NCBI RefSeq assembly: GCF_020525925.1 | Contig: NZ_CP084876.1 | Coordinates: forward strand, 4,960,001 to 5,024,000 | Direction of reading: 5' to 3' | DNA from: Klebsiella quasipneumoniae subsp. quasipneumoniae | Lineage (GTDB): Bacteria; Pseudomonadota; Gammaproteobacteria; Enterobacterales; Enterobacteriaceae | Length of the DNA: 64,000 nt | The notes under the pieces: generated by a model | The model's database searches: none | Told to the model about the DNA's origin: nothing | The model's input: only the letters and a program-made list of their open reading frames with translations | Part shown: one piece after another, positions 55,283 to 63,960 of the stretch | Layout: the number at the start of each line of letters is the position of its first letter | Numbering within the stretch: the first letter of the stretch is position 1 | Translations under genes and position numbers: made by a program

Positions 55283-56023
55283 ATGAATAAAAAAGTCATA
55301 TTACGCGGCGCCAGCGCCATTATGCCCCTGTGCATCGGGGACTTTCCTTTCTCGTTCATTGTTGGCGCATTAAGCGTCAGCGCCGGCATGAGCGTCTGGC
55401 AAAGTACCGCGTGGTCGGCGATTGTGATTGCCGGTTCGGCGCAAATGCTGGCACTGAATATGTTAAAAACCGGCGCCACGCTCGGCGTGATTATTTTCAC
55501 CACATTAATTATTAATCTTCGCCATGTGCTGTATAGCGCCTCTATTTCCGGCACCGTGCGCGAAGCCTCATTCTTTAAAAAATGCTTTATGTCCTATGCG
55601 CTCACCGACGAAGTGTATGCCACCACCGTCAAAGAGATGGAAGGAAATAAAAAGGAAAAATATCTGTTTTATGGTTCGGCGATGGTCACCTTCTGGGCGA
55701 TTTGGGTGCTGGCCGATTTTCTTGGCGCGCTGGTCGGCGCCTCGTTTCCCCACATTGAGAAATACGGTCTCGATTTCGCCATGGTCGCCGCCTTTATCGC
55801 CATCGTGGTGCCGCAAATTAAAAGCCAGGCCTGCACCGTCGCCGCGGTAGTGGCCGCCGTTTCCGGCGTGCTGTTAGTGGTCCTGCCCTACTCGCTGGGT
55901 ATCGTCGTCGCCTCCGTGCTCGGTGTCCTTGCCGGCCTGTGCGTCGACCTGGCGGAAGAGCGCAAGCAGATGGCAACAACCGAATCCGATATGCCGTTAG
56001 TGGAGGCGCTGGAAAATGAGTAA
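55283..56023 (+). CDS. AzlC-family amino-acid exporter, large subunit
   Basis: A 246-residue polytopic membrane protein with about seven helices, like AzlC/YgaZ, which export branched-chain or other amino acids together with a small AzlD partner. The N-terminal RGASAIMPLCIGDFPFSFIVGAL and internal IINLRHVLYSASIS are typical. It is 62 bp after the desulfidase gene and overlaps the small-subunit gene by 8 bp, so they are translationally coupled. Cargo may be the amino acid or a toxic intermediate handled by its operon partners. Confidence 0.87.
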   Translation: MNKKVILRGASAIMPLCIGDFPFSFIVGALSVSAGMSVWQSTAWSAIVIAGSAQMLALNMLKTGATLGVIIFTTLIINLRHVLYSASISGTVREASFFKKCFMSYALTDEVYATTVKEMEGNKKEKYLFYGSAMVTFWAIWVLADFLGALVGASFPHIEKYGLDFAMVAAFIAIVVPQIKSQACTVAAVVAAVSGVLLVVLPYSLGIVVASVLGVLAGLCVDLAEERKQMATTESDMPLVEALENE

Positions 56024-56336
56024 TAGCTATTTTATCGCCCTGACGCTGGGCATGGCCGCGGTCACTTTTCTTATTCGTTTCTCGTTTATCGGCCTGGCCG
56101 GCAAGATCCAGATGTCTGAGCGGGTGACCAAAACATTGCGCTTCGTGCCGGTCACCGTCCTGCCGGCCATCATCACCATTCAGATCCTGAGCGTGAATTC
56201 CAGCATGGAGTTCGACTTAAAAAATCCGAAGGTGATCGCCGCCATTATCTGTACGCTCGCCAGCTTCCGTTTAGGTCTGGTGTGGGTGGTGGTGAGCGGC
56301 GTCGGCTCGCTGGTGCTATTGAATTATTTTCTGTAA
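56016..56336 (+). CDS. AzlD-family exporter, small subunit
   Basis: A 106-residue membrane protein with four hydrophobic segments, the usual partner of AzlC. The family signature MAAVTFLIRFSFIGLAG and FVPVTVLPAIITIQIL is present. Its ATG overlaps the upstream gene by 8 bp, and 20 bp separate its stop from the RidA gene. Confidence 0.88.
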   Translation: MSNSYFIALTLGMAAVTFLIRFSFIGLAGKIQMSERVTKTLRFVPVTVLPAIITIQILSVNSSMEFDLKNPKVIAAIICTLASFRLGLVWVVVSGVGSLVLLNYFL

Positions 56337-56356
56337 CTGTTTGAAGGGGTAACCAC

Positions 56357-56737
56357 ATGATTATTACTACCGCTGACGCGCCCGCCGCGATTGGTCCGTA
56401 CGTTCAGGGCGTCAATCTCGGCGCGATGACCCTCACCTCCGGCCAGCTGCCCATTAATCCGCAGGACGGCACCATGCCCGACGACATTGCCGAACAGACG
56501 CGCCAGTCGCTGGAGAACGTGAAAGCCATCGTCGAAGCCGCCGGCCTCACCGTTGGTCAGATCGTCAAAACCACGGTGTTTGTGAAAGACCTGGCGGATT
56601 TTGCCGCCATTAATGCCGCCTACGAGGCCTTCTTTACCGAACATCAGGCGGCCTTTCCGGCGCGCTCCTGCGTGGAAGTAGCCAGGTTACCGAAAGACGC
56701 TGGCGTCGAAATCGAAGCGATCGCTTTCGCCCGTTAA
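56357..56737 (+). CDS. RidA-family enamine/imine deaminase
   Basis: A 126-residue trimeric RidA/YjgF protein. The catalytic Arg in FPARSCVEVARLP is present, so it should hydrolyse 2-aminoacrylate and related enamine/imines. Early segments ADAPAAIGPYVQGV and SGQLPINPQDG are typical. Placed last in the desulfidase-AzlCD cluster, it probably quenches the reactive product of that enzyme. It is followed by a 9-bp hairpin terminator. Confidence 0.93.
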   Translation: MIITTADAPAAIGPYVQGVNLGAMTLTSGQLPINPQDGTMPDDIAEQTRQSLENVKAIVEAAGLTVGQIVKTTVFVKDLADFAAINAAYEAFFTEHQAAFPARSCVEVARLPKDAGVEIEAIAFAR

Positions 56738-56744
56738 TCCCCCC

Positions 56745-56767
56745 GGCTGGAGGAAGAACCTCCAGCC
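56745..56767 (+). terminator. Hairpin after the RidA gene
   Basis: GGCTGGAGG (56745-56753) pairs perfectly with CCTCCAGCC (56759-56767) across a 5-nt loop. T residues come a little later (GATTTTTG), so it is a strong hairpin with a weak T-run. Confidence 0.55.
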
Positions 56768-56846
56768 CCTTCCCCACCGATTTTTGTCGTTCCACGTTGT
56801 TCATATTACAGGCACTATAGCCACTGAACGACCCGAGGAACGCAGC

Positions 56847-57356
56847 ATGTTAACTATCCGAAAGGCATTGCCCGAGGACGCGCCACAACTGAGCGCGATG
56901 GGTTATGCCAGTTACCAGCACCACTTCGCCCATCTCTGGCGCAATGCCGATGAACTGGCGTTATTTCTTAAGCAAGAATATGCCGAAGATGCGCTACGTC
57001 GGAGTCTTACCGATGCCAACCATCATTGGCTCATCGCCGAAGCCGCTTCCCCCGTTGGTTTCGCGAAATATAGCTATCAGCAGCGAATGGCTGAAGATGG
57101 CACGATGGGTACGCTGCTGCATAAGCTCTACCTGATGCCGGGGGAGACTGGCCACCGCTACGGCGAGCAGATTTTTCACGCCATCGAGACGCGAGCAAAA
57201 ACGGCCGGCGAACGCTGGCTGTGGCTGGAAGTACTCGCCGCGAATCCCGCCGCGCGCCGTTTTTACGAACGCCAGGGGATGCAGCACATCAGAGACACGA
57301 CTTTCCATTCCGCCAGCCAGCAAAGCACCTTACATATTCTGGCCAAACCGCTGTGA
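56847..57356 (+). CDS. GNAT-family N-acetyltransferase
   Basis: A 169-residue GCN5-related acetyltransferase. The fold runs from MLTIRKALPEDAPQLSAM to the acetyl-CoA region LYLMPGETGHRYGEQIFHAIE (equivalent of the Q/RxxGxG/A motif, here RYGEQI) and LEVLAANPAARRFYERQGM. The ATG at 56847 follows CGAGGAACG. Target is unknown. It lies 8 bp before a hexapeptide acetyltransferase and may share its transcript. Confidence 0.87.
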   Translation: MLTIRKALPEDAPQLSAMGYASYQHHFAHLWRNADELALFLKQEYAEDALRRSLTDANHHWLIAEAASPVGFAKYSYQQRMAEDGTMGTLLHKLYLMPGETGHRYGEQIFHAIETRAKTAGERWLWLEVLAANPAARRFYERQGMQHIRDTTFHSASQQSTLHILAKPL

Positions 57357-57364
57357 GAGGAACT

Positions 57365-57820
57365 ATGCCTGAGCTTCGTGATACCGGCGTACGTAACGTC
57401 GTCTGTGGGAAAAATGTCGTTATTTACCAGCCCGCCAACCTGTACGACTGCACGCTGGGTGATAACGTCTTCGTTGGACCGTTCGTTGAGATCCAGGGGA
57501 ATACCCGCATCGGCGCGGAGAGTAAAATCCAGTCGCATACCTTCATCTGCGAGTACGTCACCATTGGCCGGCGCTGTTTTATCGGTCACGGGGTGATGTT
57601 CGCCAACGACCTGTTTCGCGACGGCAAACCAAACGCCGACCGCGCCAGCTGGGGGCGGATTGAGATTGGCGATGACGTGTCGATCGGTAGCGGCGCCACG
57701 ATTCTGGCCGTCAACATCTGCGACGGCGTGGTGATTGGCGCGGGCAGCGTGGTGACGAAGTCCATCACCGAGAAAGGCGTGTGGGCGGGGAATCCAGCCC
57801 GCCTGCTGCGGCGGCTGTAA
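57365..57820 (+). CDS. Hexapeptide-repeat acetyltransferase
   Basis: A 151-residue left-handed beta-helix protein with repeated [LIV]-G-x-x-x units: YDCTLGDNVFVGPFVEIQG, TRIGAESKIQSHTFICEYVTIGRRCFIGHGV and IGDDVSIGSGATILAVNICDGVVIGAGSVVT. Similar enzymes O- or N-acetylate sugars (LPS, capsule or teichoic acid) or serve in amino-sugar synthesis; the substrate cannot be read. The ATG at 57365 follows GAGGAAC 8 bp after the GNAT gene. Convergent with pgi. Confidence 0.85.
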   Translation: MPELRDTGVRNVVCGKNVVIYQPANLYDCTLGDNVFVGPFVEIQGNTRIGAESKIQSHTFICEYVTIGRRCFIGHGVMFANDLFRDGKPNADRASWGRIEIGDDVSIGSGATILAVNICDGVVIGAGSVVTKSITEKGVWAGNPARLLRRL

Positions 57821-57849
57821 AAAAAATGCCGACCATAAGGTCGGCATTT
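57820..57849 (-). terminator. Terminator of pgi
   Basis: ATGCCGACC (57826-57834) pairs perfectly with GGTCGGCAT (57839-57847) across a 4-nt loop, with a long T-run on the minus strand. It also lies 6 bp past the hexapeptide-gene stop. Confidence 0.9.
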
Positions 57850-57868
57850 CGTCTTAACGGCGCAAGCG

Positions 57869-59518
57869 TTATGCGCGCCAGGCTTTATAACGGTTAATCA
57901 GACCGTTAGTGGAGCTGTCGTGGCTGCTGACTTCGCTGCCGTCTTTCAGCTCCGGCAGGATGCGGTTAGCCAGCTGTTTGCCCAGCTCAACGCCCCACTG
58001 GTCGAAAGTGAAGATGTTAAGGATCGCGCCCTGGGTGAAGATTTTGTGCTCGTACAGAGCAATCAGCGCCCCGAGGCTGAACGGGGTGATCTCACGCAGC
58101 AGGATAGAGTTAGTCGGGCGGTTGCCTTCGAACACTTTGAACGGCACCACGTGCTCCAGGGTCGCCGGATCTTTACCCTGATCGCGATATTCCTGCTCCA
58201 CCACTTCACGGGATTTACCGAAGGCCAGGGCCTCGGTCTGGGCGAAGAAGTTGGACAGCAGCTTCGGATGATGATCGGAGAGCGGGTTGTGGGTGATAGC
58301 CGGGGCGATGAAATCGCACGGTACCATTTTGGTGCCCTGATGGATCAGCTGGTAGAACGCGTGCTGACCGTTGGTGCCCGGCTCGCCCCAGATGATCGGG
58401 CCAGTCTGGTAGTCCACGGCGTGGCCGTTACGGTCGACATACTTACCATTGGACTCCATGTTGCCCTGCTGGAAGTAGGCGGCAAAACGGTGCATGTACT
58501 GGTCGTAAGGCAGAATCGCTTCGGTTTCCGCACCGAAGAAGTTGTTGTACCAGATACCGATCAGCGCCAGCAGCACCGGCAGGTTTTTCTCCGCCGGGGT
58601 GGTGGAGAAGTGCTTATCCATCGCATGCGCGCCAGACAGCAGCTCAACGAAGTTGTCGAAGCCCACGGAGAGAATGATGGACAGGCCAATCGCCGACCAC
58701 AGGGAGTAACGGCCGCCAACCCAGTCCCAGAATTCGAACATGTTGGCGGTGTCGATGCCGAACTCGCCAACCGCTTTCGCGTTGGTGGAGAGCGCCGCGA
58801 AGTGTTTAGCCACATGCTTGTCGTCGCCCGCGGTCGCCAGGAACCAGTCGCGCGCGCTGTGGGCGTTGGTCATGGTCTCCTGAGTGGTAAAGGTTTTGGA
58901 CGCGACCAGGAACAGGGTGGTTTCCGGGTTGACGTTCTTCAGCACTTCGGCGATGTGGGTGCCATCGACGTTGGAGACAAAGTGCATGTTGAGGTGATTT
59001 TTATACGGACGCAGCGCTTCGGTGACCATGAACGGACCGAGGTCGGAGCCACCGATACCAATGTTGACCACGTCGGTGATCGGTTTGCCGGTGTAGCCTT
59101 TCCAGCTGCCGGAGATAATCGCTTCAGAGAAGGCTTTCATCTTCTCCAGCACAGCGTTCACTTCCGGCATCACATCTTTGCCATCAACCACAATCGGCGT
59201 ATTGCTGCGGTTGCGCAGCGCGACGTGGAGTACCGCACGATCTTCGGTGCGGTTGATCTTTTCACCGGAGAACATCGACTTGATGGCGCCTGTGAGATCG
59301 GTCTCTTTCGCCAGATCCTGCAGTTTAGCCAGCGTCTCTTCGGTGATGCGGTTTTTGGAGAAGTCCACCAGCATCAGATCGTCGAACGTCGCGGAAAATT
59401 TAGAAAAACGGTCGCTATCTTTGGCGAACAGCTCGCTGATAGTGACATCTTTCATTTCGTCGAAGTGTTTCTGTAATGCCTGCCAGGCAGAGGTCTGCGT
59501 TGGGTTGATGTTTTTCAT
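57869..59518 (-). CDS. pgi: Glucose-6-phosphate isomerase Pgi
   Basis: A 549-residue cytosolic homodimer that interconverts glucose-6-phosphate and fructose-6-phosphate, same length as E. coli Pgi. The sugar-phosphate-binding motifs [13 protein letters not shown] and [13 protein letters not shown], and the catalytic-Glu region [17 protein letters not shown], are intact. The ATG at 59516-59518 begins [12 protein letters not shown]; an earlier TTG would add two residues. Divergent from lysC, as in E. coli. Confidence 0.98.
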   Translation of the reverse strand: MKNINPTQTSAWQALQKHFDEMKDVTISELFAKDSDRFSKFSATFDDLMLVDFSKNRITEETLAKLQDLAKETDLTGAIKSMFSGEKINRTEDRAVLHVALRNRSNTPIVVDGKDVMPEVNAVLEKMKAFSEAIISGSWKGYTGKPITDVVNIGIGGSDLGPFMVTEALRPYKNHLNMHFVSNVDGTHIAEVLKNVNPETTLFLVASKTFTTQETMTNAHSARDWFLATAGDDKHVAKHFAALSTNAKAVGEFGIDTANMFEFWDWVGGRYSLWSAIGLSIILSVGFDNFVELLSGAHAMDKHFSTTPAEKNLPVLLALIGIWYNNFFGAETEAILPYDQYMHRFAAYFQQGNMESNGKYVDRNGHAVDYQTGPIIWGEPGTNGQHAFYQLIHQGTKMVPCDFIAPAITHNPLSDHHPKLLSNFFAQTEALAFGKSREVVEQEYRDQGKDPATLEHVVPFKVFEGNRPTNSILLREITPFSLGALIALYEHKIFTQGAILNIFTFDQWGVELGKQLANRILPELKDGSEVSSHDSSTNGLINRYKAWRA

Positions 59519-59824
59519 TAGCAATACTCTTCTGATTTGAGATTGTGACTTCGGTCGATTGTAGCGCCGGTGACGGAAAATTGTGATGATTTTTGTGACT
59601 TGTCCCTGACGCCGGTCAGGAATCAGGTCAAAACGGAGTAAAAAGCCCCATTAGTATAGCTATCATAAGGCTTTTTTCTGTTAGCCGCAGGGGCATGAAA
59701 AATCCGCATAACCGCAGCGTTGACATAGCTGGCGTTAAGCCTTTATATATCCGCAGTGCTTACGTATTGTAAGTATCTATTGCTCGCGCATTTCACGCTA
59801 CAGCGAAAGGGTATTCGCGGGGGA

Positions 59825-59830
59825 TATAAT
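59825..59830 (+). promoter_or_regulatory. -10 element of the lysC promoter
   Basis: TATAAT, a perfect -10 hexamer, lies 41 bp before the riboswitch. No good -35 was found at the right distance, so it may depend on other features. Confidence 0.55.
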
Positions 59831-59870
59831 GTCCTTATTCCCCCGGCCAGGTGAAAGACGTCGGTAATTG

Positions 59871-60098
59871 CCAGAAGAGGTGCGTTGCCCAGGTAACCGT
59901 ATTGGAGGAACCAGTCCGGCGAAAATACGTGAGGGGGAGCAACGCCGAGGTGAAAGAGCGTCTGGTTACGCTCCTCACCGGCCACAGGGGCTGAATCCCC
60001 TGGGTTGTCACCAGAAACGTTCGCAGTCGGGCGTTTCATACCCGAACACTTCAGCGCCCAGAGCGGTGAGTCGGGTCTACAAGGTGGAGCACTTCTGG
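59871..60098 (+). ncRNA. Lysine riboswitch (L box)
   Basis: Matches the E. coli lysC L-box in several long conserved blocks: CCAGAAGAGGTGCGTTGCCC, GGAGGAACCAGTCC, GAGGGGGAGCAACGCCGAGG and CAGGGGCTGAATCCCCTGGG, then TTCGCAGTCGGGCGTTTC. CCAGAAG (59871-59877) can pair with CTTCTGG (60092-60098) to close the aptamer (P1). Lysine binding would reduce lysC expression; in E. coli it acts on translation initiation with linked mRNA decay. Confidence 0.93.
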
Positions 60099-60281
60099 GT
60101 GACATCGTAGTTGTTTATCATTCTGCGCCACCCTGTTTATCGCTCTTCCCTTGTGCCATGGCTGAATAATTTGGCCTGGCTTATTAAGACATTTTGTTGC
60201 GATCCGGCGGCATCCAGCCCCTGTCAGGATCGGTGTTCAGGAATCGTTTTAATAAGTCAGGCCCCCTGACACGAGGTTGTT

Positions 60282-61631
60282 ATGACAGATTTAGTCGTCG
60301 CCAAATTTGGCGGCACCAGCGTTGCTGATTTTGACGCGATGAACCGCAGCATTGATGTGGCGCTGCTCGATGCCAATACCCGTATTGTTGTGCTCTCCGC
60401 CTCTGCCGGCGTGACCAACATTCTGGTGGCCTTAGCGGAAGGGCTGGAACCCACCGAACGTTTTTCCCAGCTGGACGCTCTGCGCCAGATCCAGTTCAAT
60501 ATTCTGGAGCGTTTGCGCTATCCCAACGTGATCCGCGAAGAGATTGAGCGCCTGCTGGAAAATATCACCACGCTGGCGGAAGCCGCCGCGCTCGCCTCCT
60601 CTAGCGCGCTGACTGACGAACTGGTCAGCCATGGCGAACTGATGTCCACCCTGCTGTTTGTAGAGATTCTGCGTGAGCGCGGAATTCAGGCGCAGTGGTT
60701 TGACGCCCGTAAAGTGCTGCGCACTAACGATCGCTTTGGTCGCGCCGAACCGGATATCGCCGCCGTCGCCGAACTGACTCAGCAGCAGCTGACGCCGCGT
60801 CTGGCGGAAGGCCTGGTGGTGACGCAGGGCTTTATCGGCAGCGAAGCGAAAGGCCGCACCACCACCCTCGGCCGCGGCGGCAGCGACTATACCGCCGCTC
60901 TGCTCGGCGAAGCGCTGAATGCCACCCGCGTCGATATCTGGACCGATGTGCCCGGGATCTATACGACCGACCCACGCGTCGCGCCTGCGGCGAAACGCAT
61001 CGACGTCATCGCCTTTGAAGAGGCGGCGGAAATGGCCACCTTTGGCGCCAAAGTGCTGCACCCGGCGACCCTGCTGCCTGCCGTGCGCAGCGATATCCCG
61101 GTATTTGTCGGCTCCAGTAAAGAACCTAAAGCGGGCGGTACGCTGGTGTGTAAAACCACCGAGAACCCGCCGCTGTTCCGCGCGCTGGCGCTGCGTCGCC
61201 GCCAGACGCTGCTGACGCTGCACAGCCTGAATATGCTGCACTCCCGCGGCTTCCTCGCCGAAGTGTTCGGTATTCTGGCGCGCCATAACATCTCCGTCGA
61301 TTTGATCACCACCTCCGAAGTGAGCGTGGCCCTGACCATGGACACCACTGGCTCAACCTCTGCGGGCGATACCCTGCTGACCCAGGCGCTGCTGACCGAG
61401 CTCTCCTCGCTGTGCCGCGTGGAAGTGGAAGAAGACCTGGCGCTGGTTGCCCTGATCGGCAACGAGCTGTCGAAAGCCTGCGGCGTCGGCAAAGAGGTGT
61501 TTGGCGTCCTTGATCCGTTTAACATCCGCATGATCTGCTATGGCGCGTCCAGCCACAACCTCTGCTTCCTTGTGCCTGGCGCCGATGCGGAGAAGGTGGT
61601 GCAGACGTTGCATCATAATTTGTTTGAATAA
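60282..61631 (+). CDS. lysC: Lysine-sensitive aspartokinase III (LysC)
   Basis: A 449-residue aspartate kinase, same length as E. coli LysC, that commits aspartate to lysine, threonine and methionine. The kinase domain (about 1-290) starts VAKFGGTSVADF, with phosphate loop TTLGRGGSDYTAALL; two ACT domains (about 310-449) bind lysine for feedback inhibition (residues in HSRGFLAEVFGILARHNISVDLITTSEVSVALT). Under lysine riboswitch control. It ends at a terminator. Confidence 0.97.
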   Translation: MTDLVVAKFGGTSVADFDAMNRSIDVALLDANTRIVVLSASAGVTNILVALAEGLEPTERFSQLDALRQIQFNILERLRYPNVIREEIERLLENITTLAEAAALASSSALTDELVSHGELMSTLLFVEILRERGIQAQWFDARKVLRTNDRFGRAEPDIAAVAELTQQQLTPRLAEGLVVTQGFIGSEAKGRTTTLGRGGSDYTAALLGEALNATRVDIWTDVPGIYTTDPRVAPAAKRIDVIAFEEAAEMATFGAKVLHPATLLPAVRSDIPVFVGSSKEPKAGGTLVCKTTENPPLFRALALRRRQTLLTLHSLNMLHSRGFLAEVFGILARHNISVDLITTSEVSVALTMDTTGSTSAGDTLLTQALLTELSSLCRVEVEEDLALVALIGNELSKACGVGKEVFGVLDPFNIRMICYGASSHNLCFLVPGADAEKVVQTLHHNLFE

Positions 61632-61660
61632 AATTCCTTAGCACGATAAACAATACCTAT

Positions 61661-61686
61661 AGCCGGGCTCGAACCCGGCTTTTTTA
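61661..61686 (+). terminator. Terminator of lysC
   Basis: AGCCGGG (61661-61667) pairs with CCCGGCT (61674-61680) and is followed by six T, 29 bp after the lysC stop. Confidence 0.9.
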
Positions 61687-61769
61687 TAACAACATCAACA
61701 CAACCAGCTGACCTGCTCGCCGCCCTACCGGGACGGCGCGGCCGGTTTGCGTATCGCAAGGAACACAAC

Positions 61770-62699
61770 ATGCTCGCAACTCTGACGCGGCTGTTCCCGT
61801 TATGGGCACTGCTGCTCTCCGTTCTGGCCTATTACACCCCCACCACCTTCACCCCGATCGGCCCGTGGGTTACCACCCTGCTGATGCTGATTATGTTCGG
61901 TATGGGGGTACATCTGAAGCTGGCGGATTTCAAACGCGTCCTGTCGCGTCCGGCGCCGGTCGCCGCAGGGATATTTCTGCACTATCTGGTGATGCCGCTC
62001 GCCGCCTGGCTGCTGGCGCTGCTGTTTCATATGCCGCCGGAGCTCTCCGCCGGGATGGTGCTGGTGGGCAGCGTCGCCAGCGGGACGGCCTCCAACGTGA
62101 TGATCTTTCTGGCCAAAGGGGATGTGGCCCTGTCGGTGACCATCTCCTCGGTCTCCACCCTGGTCGGCGTCATCGCGACGCCGCTGCTGACCCGTCTGTA
62201 CGTCGACGCGCACATTCAGGTCGACGTCATGGGGATGTTGCTGAGCATTCTGCAGATTGTGGTCATTCCCATCGCCCTGGGGCTGATTGTCCATCATCTG
62301 CTGCCGAAGGTGGTGAAAGCGGTGGAGCCGTTCCTGCCCGCTTTCTCGATGGTGTGCATTTTGGCGATCATCAGCGCGGTGGTGGCGGGTTCCGCGGCCC
62401 ATATCGCGTCCGTCGGCCTGGTGGTGATTATCGCAGTGATCCTGCATAACACCATCGGCCTGCTCGGCGGCTACTGGGGCGGACGTCTGTTTGGTTTTGA
62501 TGAATCCACCTGCCGTACGCTGGCGATCGAGGTGGGGATGCAGAACTCCGGCCTGGCGGCCGCGCTGGGTAAAATTTACTTCGGCCCGCTGGCGGCGCTG
62601 CCGGGAGCCCTGTTCTCCGTCTGGCATAACCTGTCCGGTTCGCTGCTGGCCGGATACTGGTCAGGGAAGCCCATCGCCAAAAAAACCAGCAAGCGCTGA
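61770..62699 (+). CDS. BASS-family transporter, PanS-like
   Basis: A 309-residue membrane protein with nine to ten predicted helices from the bile acid:sodium symporter family. Signature segments are [45 protein letters not shown] and [18 protein letters not shown]; the last resembles the discontinuous-helix substrate/sodium site of the family. Salmonella PanS of this family takes up ketopantoate, but closely related proteins have other cargo. It is not found at this spot in E. coli and lies between lysC and yjbD. Confidence 0.82.
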   Translation: MLATLTRLFPLWALLLSVLAYYTPTTFTPIGPWVTTLLMLIMFGMGVHLKLADFKRVLSRPAPVAAGIFLHYLVMPLAAWLLALLFHMPPELSAGMVLVGSVASGTASNVMIFLAKGDVALSVTISSVSTLVGVIATPLLTRLYVDAHIQVDVMGMLLSILQIVVIPIALGLIVHHLLPKVVKAVEPFLPAFSMVCILAIISAVVAGSAAHIASVGLVVIIAVILHNTIGLLGGYWGGRLFGFDESTCRTLAIEVGMQNSGLAAALGKIYFGPLAALPGALFSVWHNLSGSLLAGYWSGKPIAKKTSKR

Positions 62700-62704
62700 G
62701 CGTG

Positions 62705-62740
62705 ACACGTCCGGGCGCCGGCCCGGACGTGTGCCTGCTT
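62705..62740 (+). terminator. Hairpin after the BASS transporter gene
   Basis: ACACGTCCGGG (62705-62715) pairs with CCCGGACGTGT (62722-62732), an 11-bp stem, followed by GCCTGCTTT. The T-run is short but the stem is strong. Confidence 0.7.
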
Positions 62741-62815
62741 TAGTTGCCATACAGGCTATCAGTAAAATATTCATTGCCGTACACTGGGTGCTCTGGTCTG
62801 ACTGAGGGCACCACC

Positions 62816-63088
62816 ATGGCACTCCCCCGTATTACACAAAAAGAGATGACCGAGCGCGAACAGCGCGAATTGAAAACGCTGCTTGACCGCGCGCGCATTG
62901 CGCACGGCCGCCCGCTGAGCAATGCGGAAACGAACAGCGTAAAAAAGGAATATATCGATAAGCTGATGGCCCAGCGTGAAGCGGAAGCGAAGAAAGCCCG
63001 CCAGGTGAAAAAACAGCAGGCTTATAAGACAGATAAGGAAGCGACCTTTTCCTGGTCGGCGAATACGCCGACCCGCGGCAGGCGTTAA
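62816..63088 (+). CDS. yjbD: DUF3811 protein YjbD
   Basis: A 90-residue basic, mostly helical protein, the length of E. coli Yjb[21 protein letters not shown] at the start, a Lys/Gln/Ala-rich coiled segment [16 protein letters not shown], and end [12 protein letters not shown]. Its role is unknown. The ATG at 62816 gives the family length; the frame from 62744 is an extension. Its last 4 bp overlap convergent rluF. Confidence 0.92.
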   Translation: MALPRITQKEMTEREQRELKTLLDRARIAHGRPLSNAETNSVKKEYIDKLMAQREAEAKKARQVKKQQAYKTDKEATFSWSANTPTRGRR

Positions 63089-63960
63089 CGCCCTTTCTTT
63101 TTACGTCCCGGCTGGGTGAAACGTTTGCCGTTGCCAGTCGGGCGGCCCTTATCGTTGCTATTTTCCATCTTCACCACCGGGCGCTTGATGCCGGGGGTCG
63201 CCGCTTTGGCCTTCGGCTTAGCTTTCGGCTTCGCTTCGGAAGAAGAGTTTTCAATCAGCTTGAACAGATCGATCAGCTCGTCATCGGTCAGATCGCGCCA
63301 CTCACCCAGCGGGATCCCCGTCAGGCTGACGTTCATAATCCGCGTACGCTCAAGCTTCGTCACTTCATAGCCAAAGTGCTCGCACATGCGACGGATCTGG
63401 CGATTCAGCCCCTGCACCAGAGTGATGCGGAAAACGAACGGCGCTTCTTTCTTTACCTTACATTTTTTGGTCACGGTCCCGAGAATCGGTACCCCCGCGC
63501 CCATGCCGCGAATGAACTCATCGGTCACCGGCTTATCGACCGTAACCAGATACTCTTTTTCATGGTCGTTGCCGGCGCGCAGGATCTTATTCACCAGGTC
63601 GCCGTGATTGGTGAGGAAGATCAGCCCCTGGGAGTCTTTATCCAGACGGCCGATAGGGAAGATACGCTTGCTGTGGTTGACGAAATCGACAATGTTGTCG
63701 CGCTCGCCGTCTTCCGTGGTGCTCACAATGCCGACCGGCTTATTCAGCGCAATCAGCACCAGATCATCCGCTTCGCGCGGCTCAATCAACCGTCCGTTAA
63801 CTTTGACCAGGTCGCCAGGCTTCACCTGATCGCCAATTGTGGCGCGCTTGCCATTGATAAAGACGTTGCCTTGTTCAATAAAGCGGTCCGCTTCGCGACG
63901 CGAGCAGATGCCGCTTTCACTGATGTATTTGTTTAATCGGGTTGATGAGTCGGGCAGCAT
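63085..63960 (-). CDS. rluF: 23S rRNA pseudouridine(2604) synthase RluF
   Basis: A 291-residue pseudouridine synthase acting on U2604 of 23S rRNA (E. coli 290). An S4 RNA-binding domain (about 5-65, [21 protein letters not shown]) precedes the catalytic domain with Asp107 in [10 protein letters not shown]. The C-terminal 50 residues are Lys/Arg-rich ([19 protein letters not shown]), longer and more repetitive than in E. coli. Convergent with yjbD. Confidence 0.96.
   Translation of the reverse strand: MLPDSSTRLNKYISESGICSRREADRFIEQGNVFINGKRATIGDQVKPGDLVKVNGRLIEPREADDLVLIALNKPVGIVSTTEDGERDNIVDFVNHSKRIFPIGRLDKDSQGLIFLTNHGDLVNKILRAGNDHEKEYLVTVDKPVTDEFIRGMGAGVPILGTVTKKCKVKKEAPFVFRITLVQGLNRQIRRMCEHFGYEVTKLERTRIMNVSLTGIPLGEWRDLTDDELIDLFKLIENSSSEAKPKAKPKAKAATPGIKRPVVKMENSNDKGRPTGNGKRFTQPGRKKKGR

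Larger units (their letters stand above)
59519..60281. other. 763-bp pgi/lysC intergenic region
   Basis: From left to right: the pgi promoter region (59519-59740), the lysC -10 at 59825-59830, and the lysine riboswitch (59871-60098), then about 180 bp of leader to the lysC ATG. The frames read across it are not coding. Confidence 0.75.

Noticed and set aside
57920..59476. 518-codon open frame on the plus strand inside pgi
   Set aside because: It is antisense to intact Pgi and has the Arg/His/Val-rich composition typical of shadow frames.
59743..60110. Open frames on both strands across the lysC leader
   Set aside because: They are the riboswitch RNA read as protein; the conserved blocks are RNA-structural.
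60432..61286. 284-codon minus-strand frame inside lysC
   Set aside because: Antisense shadow of LysC.
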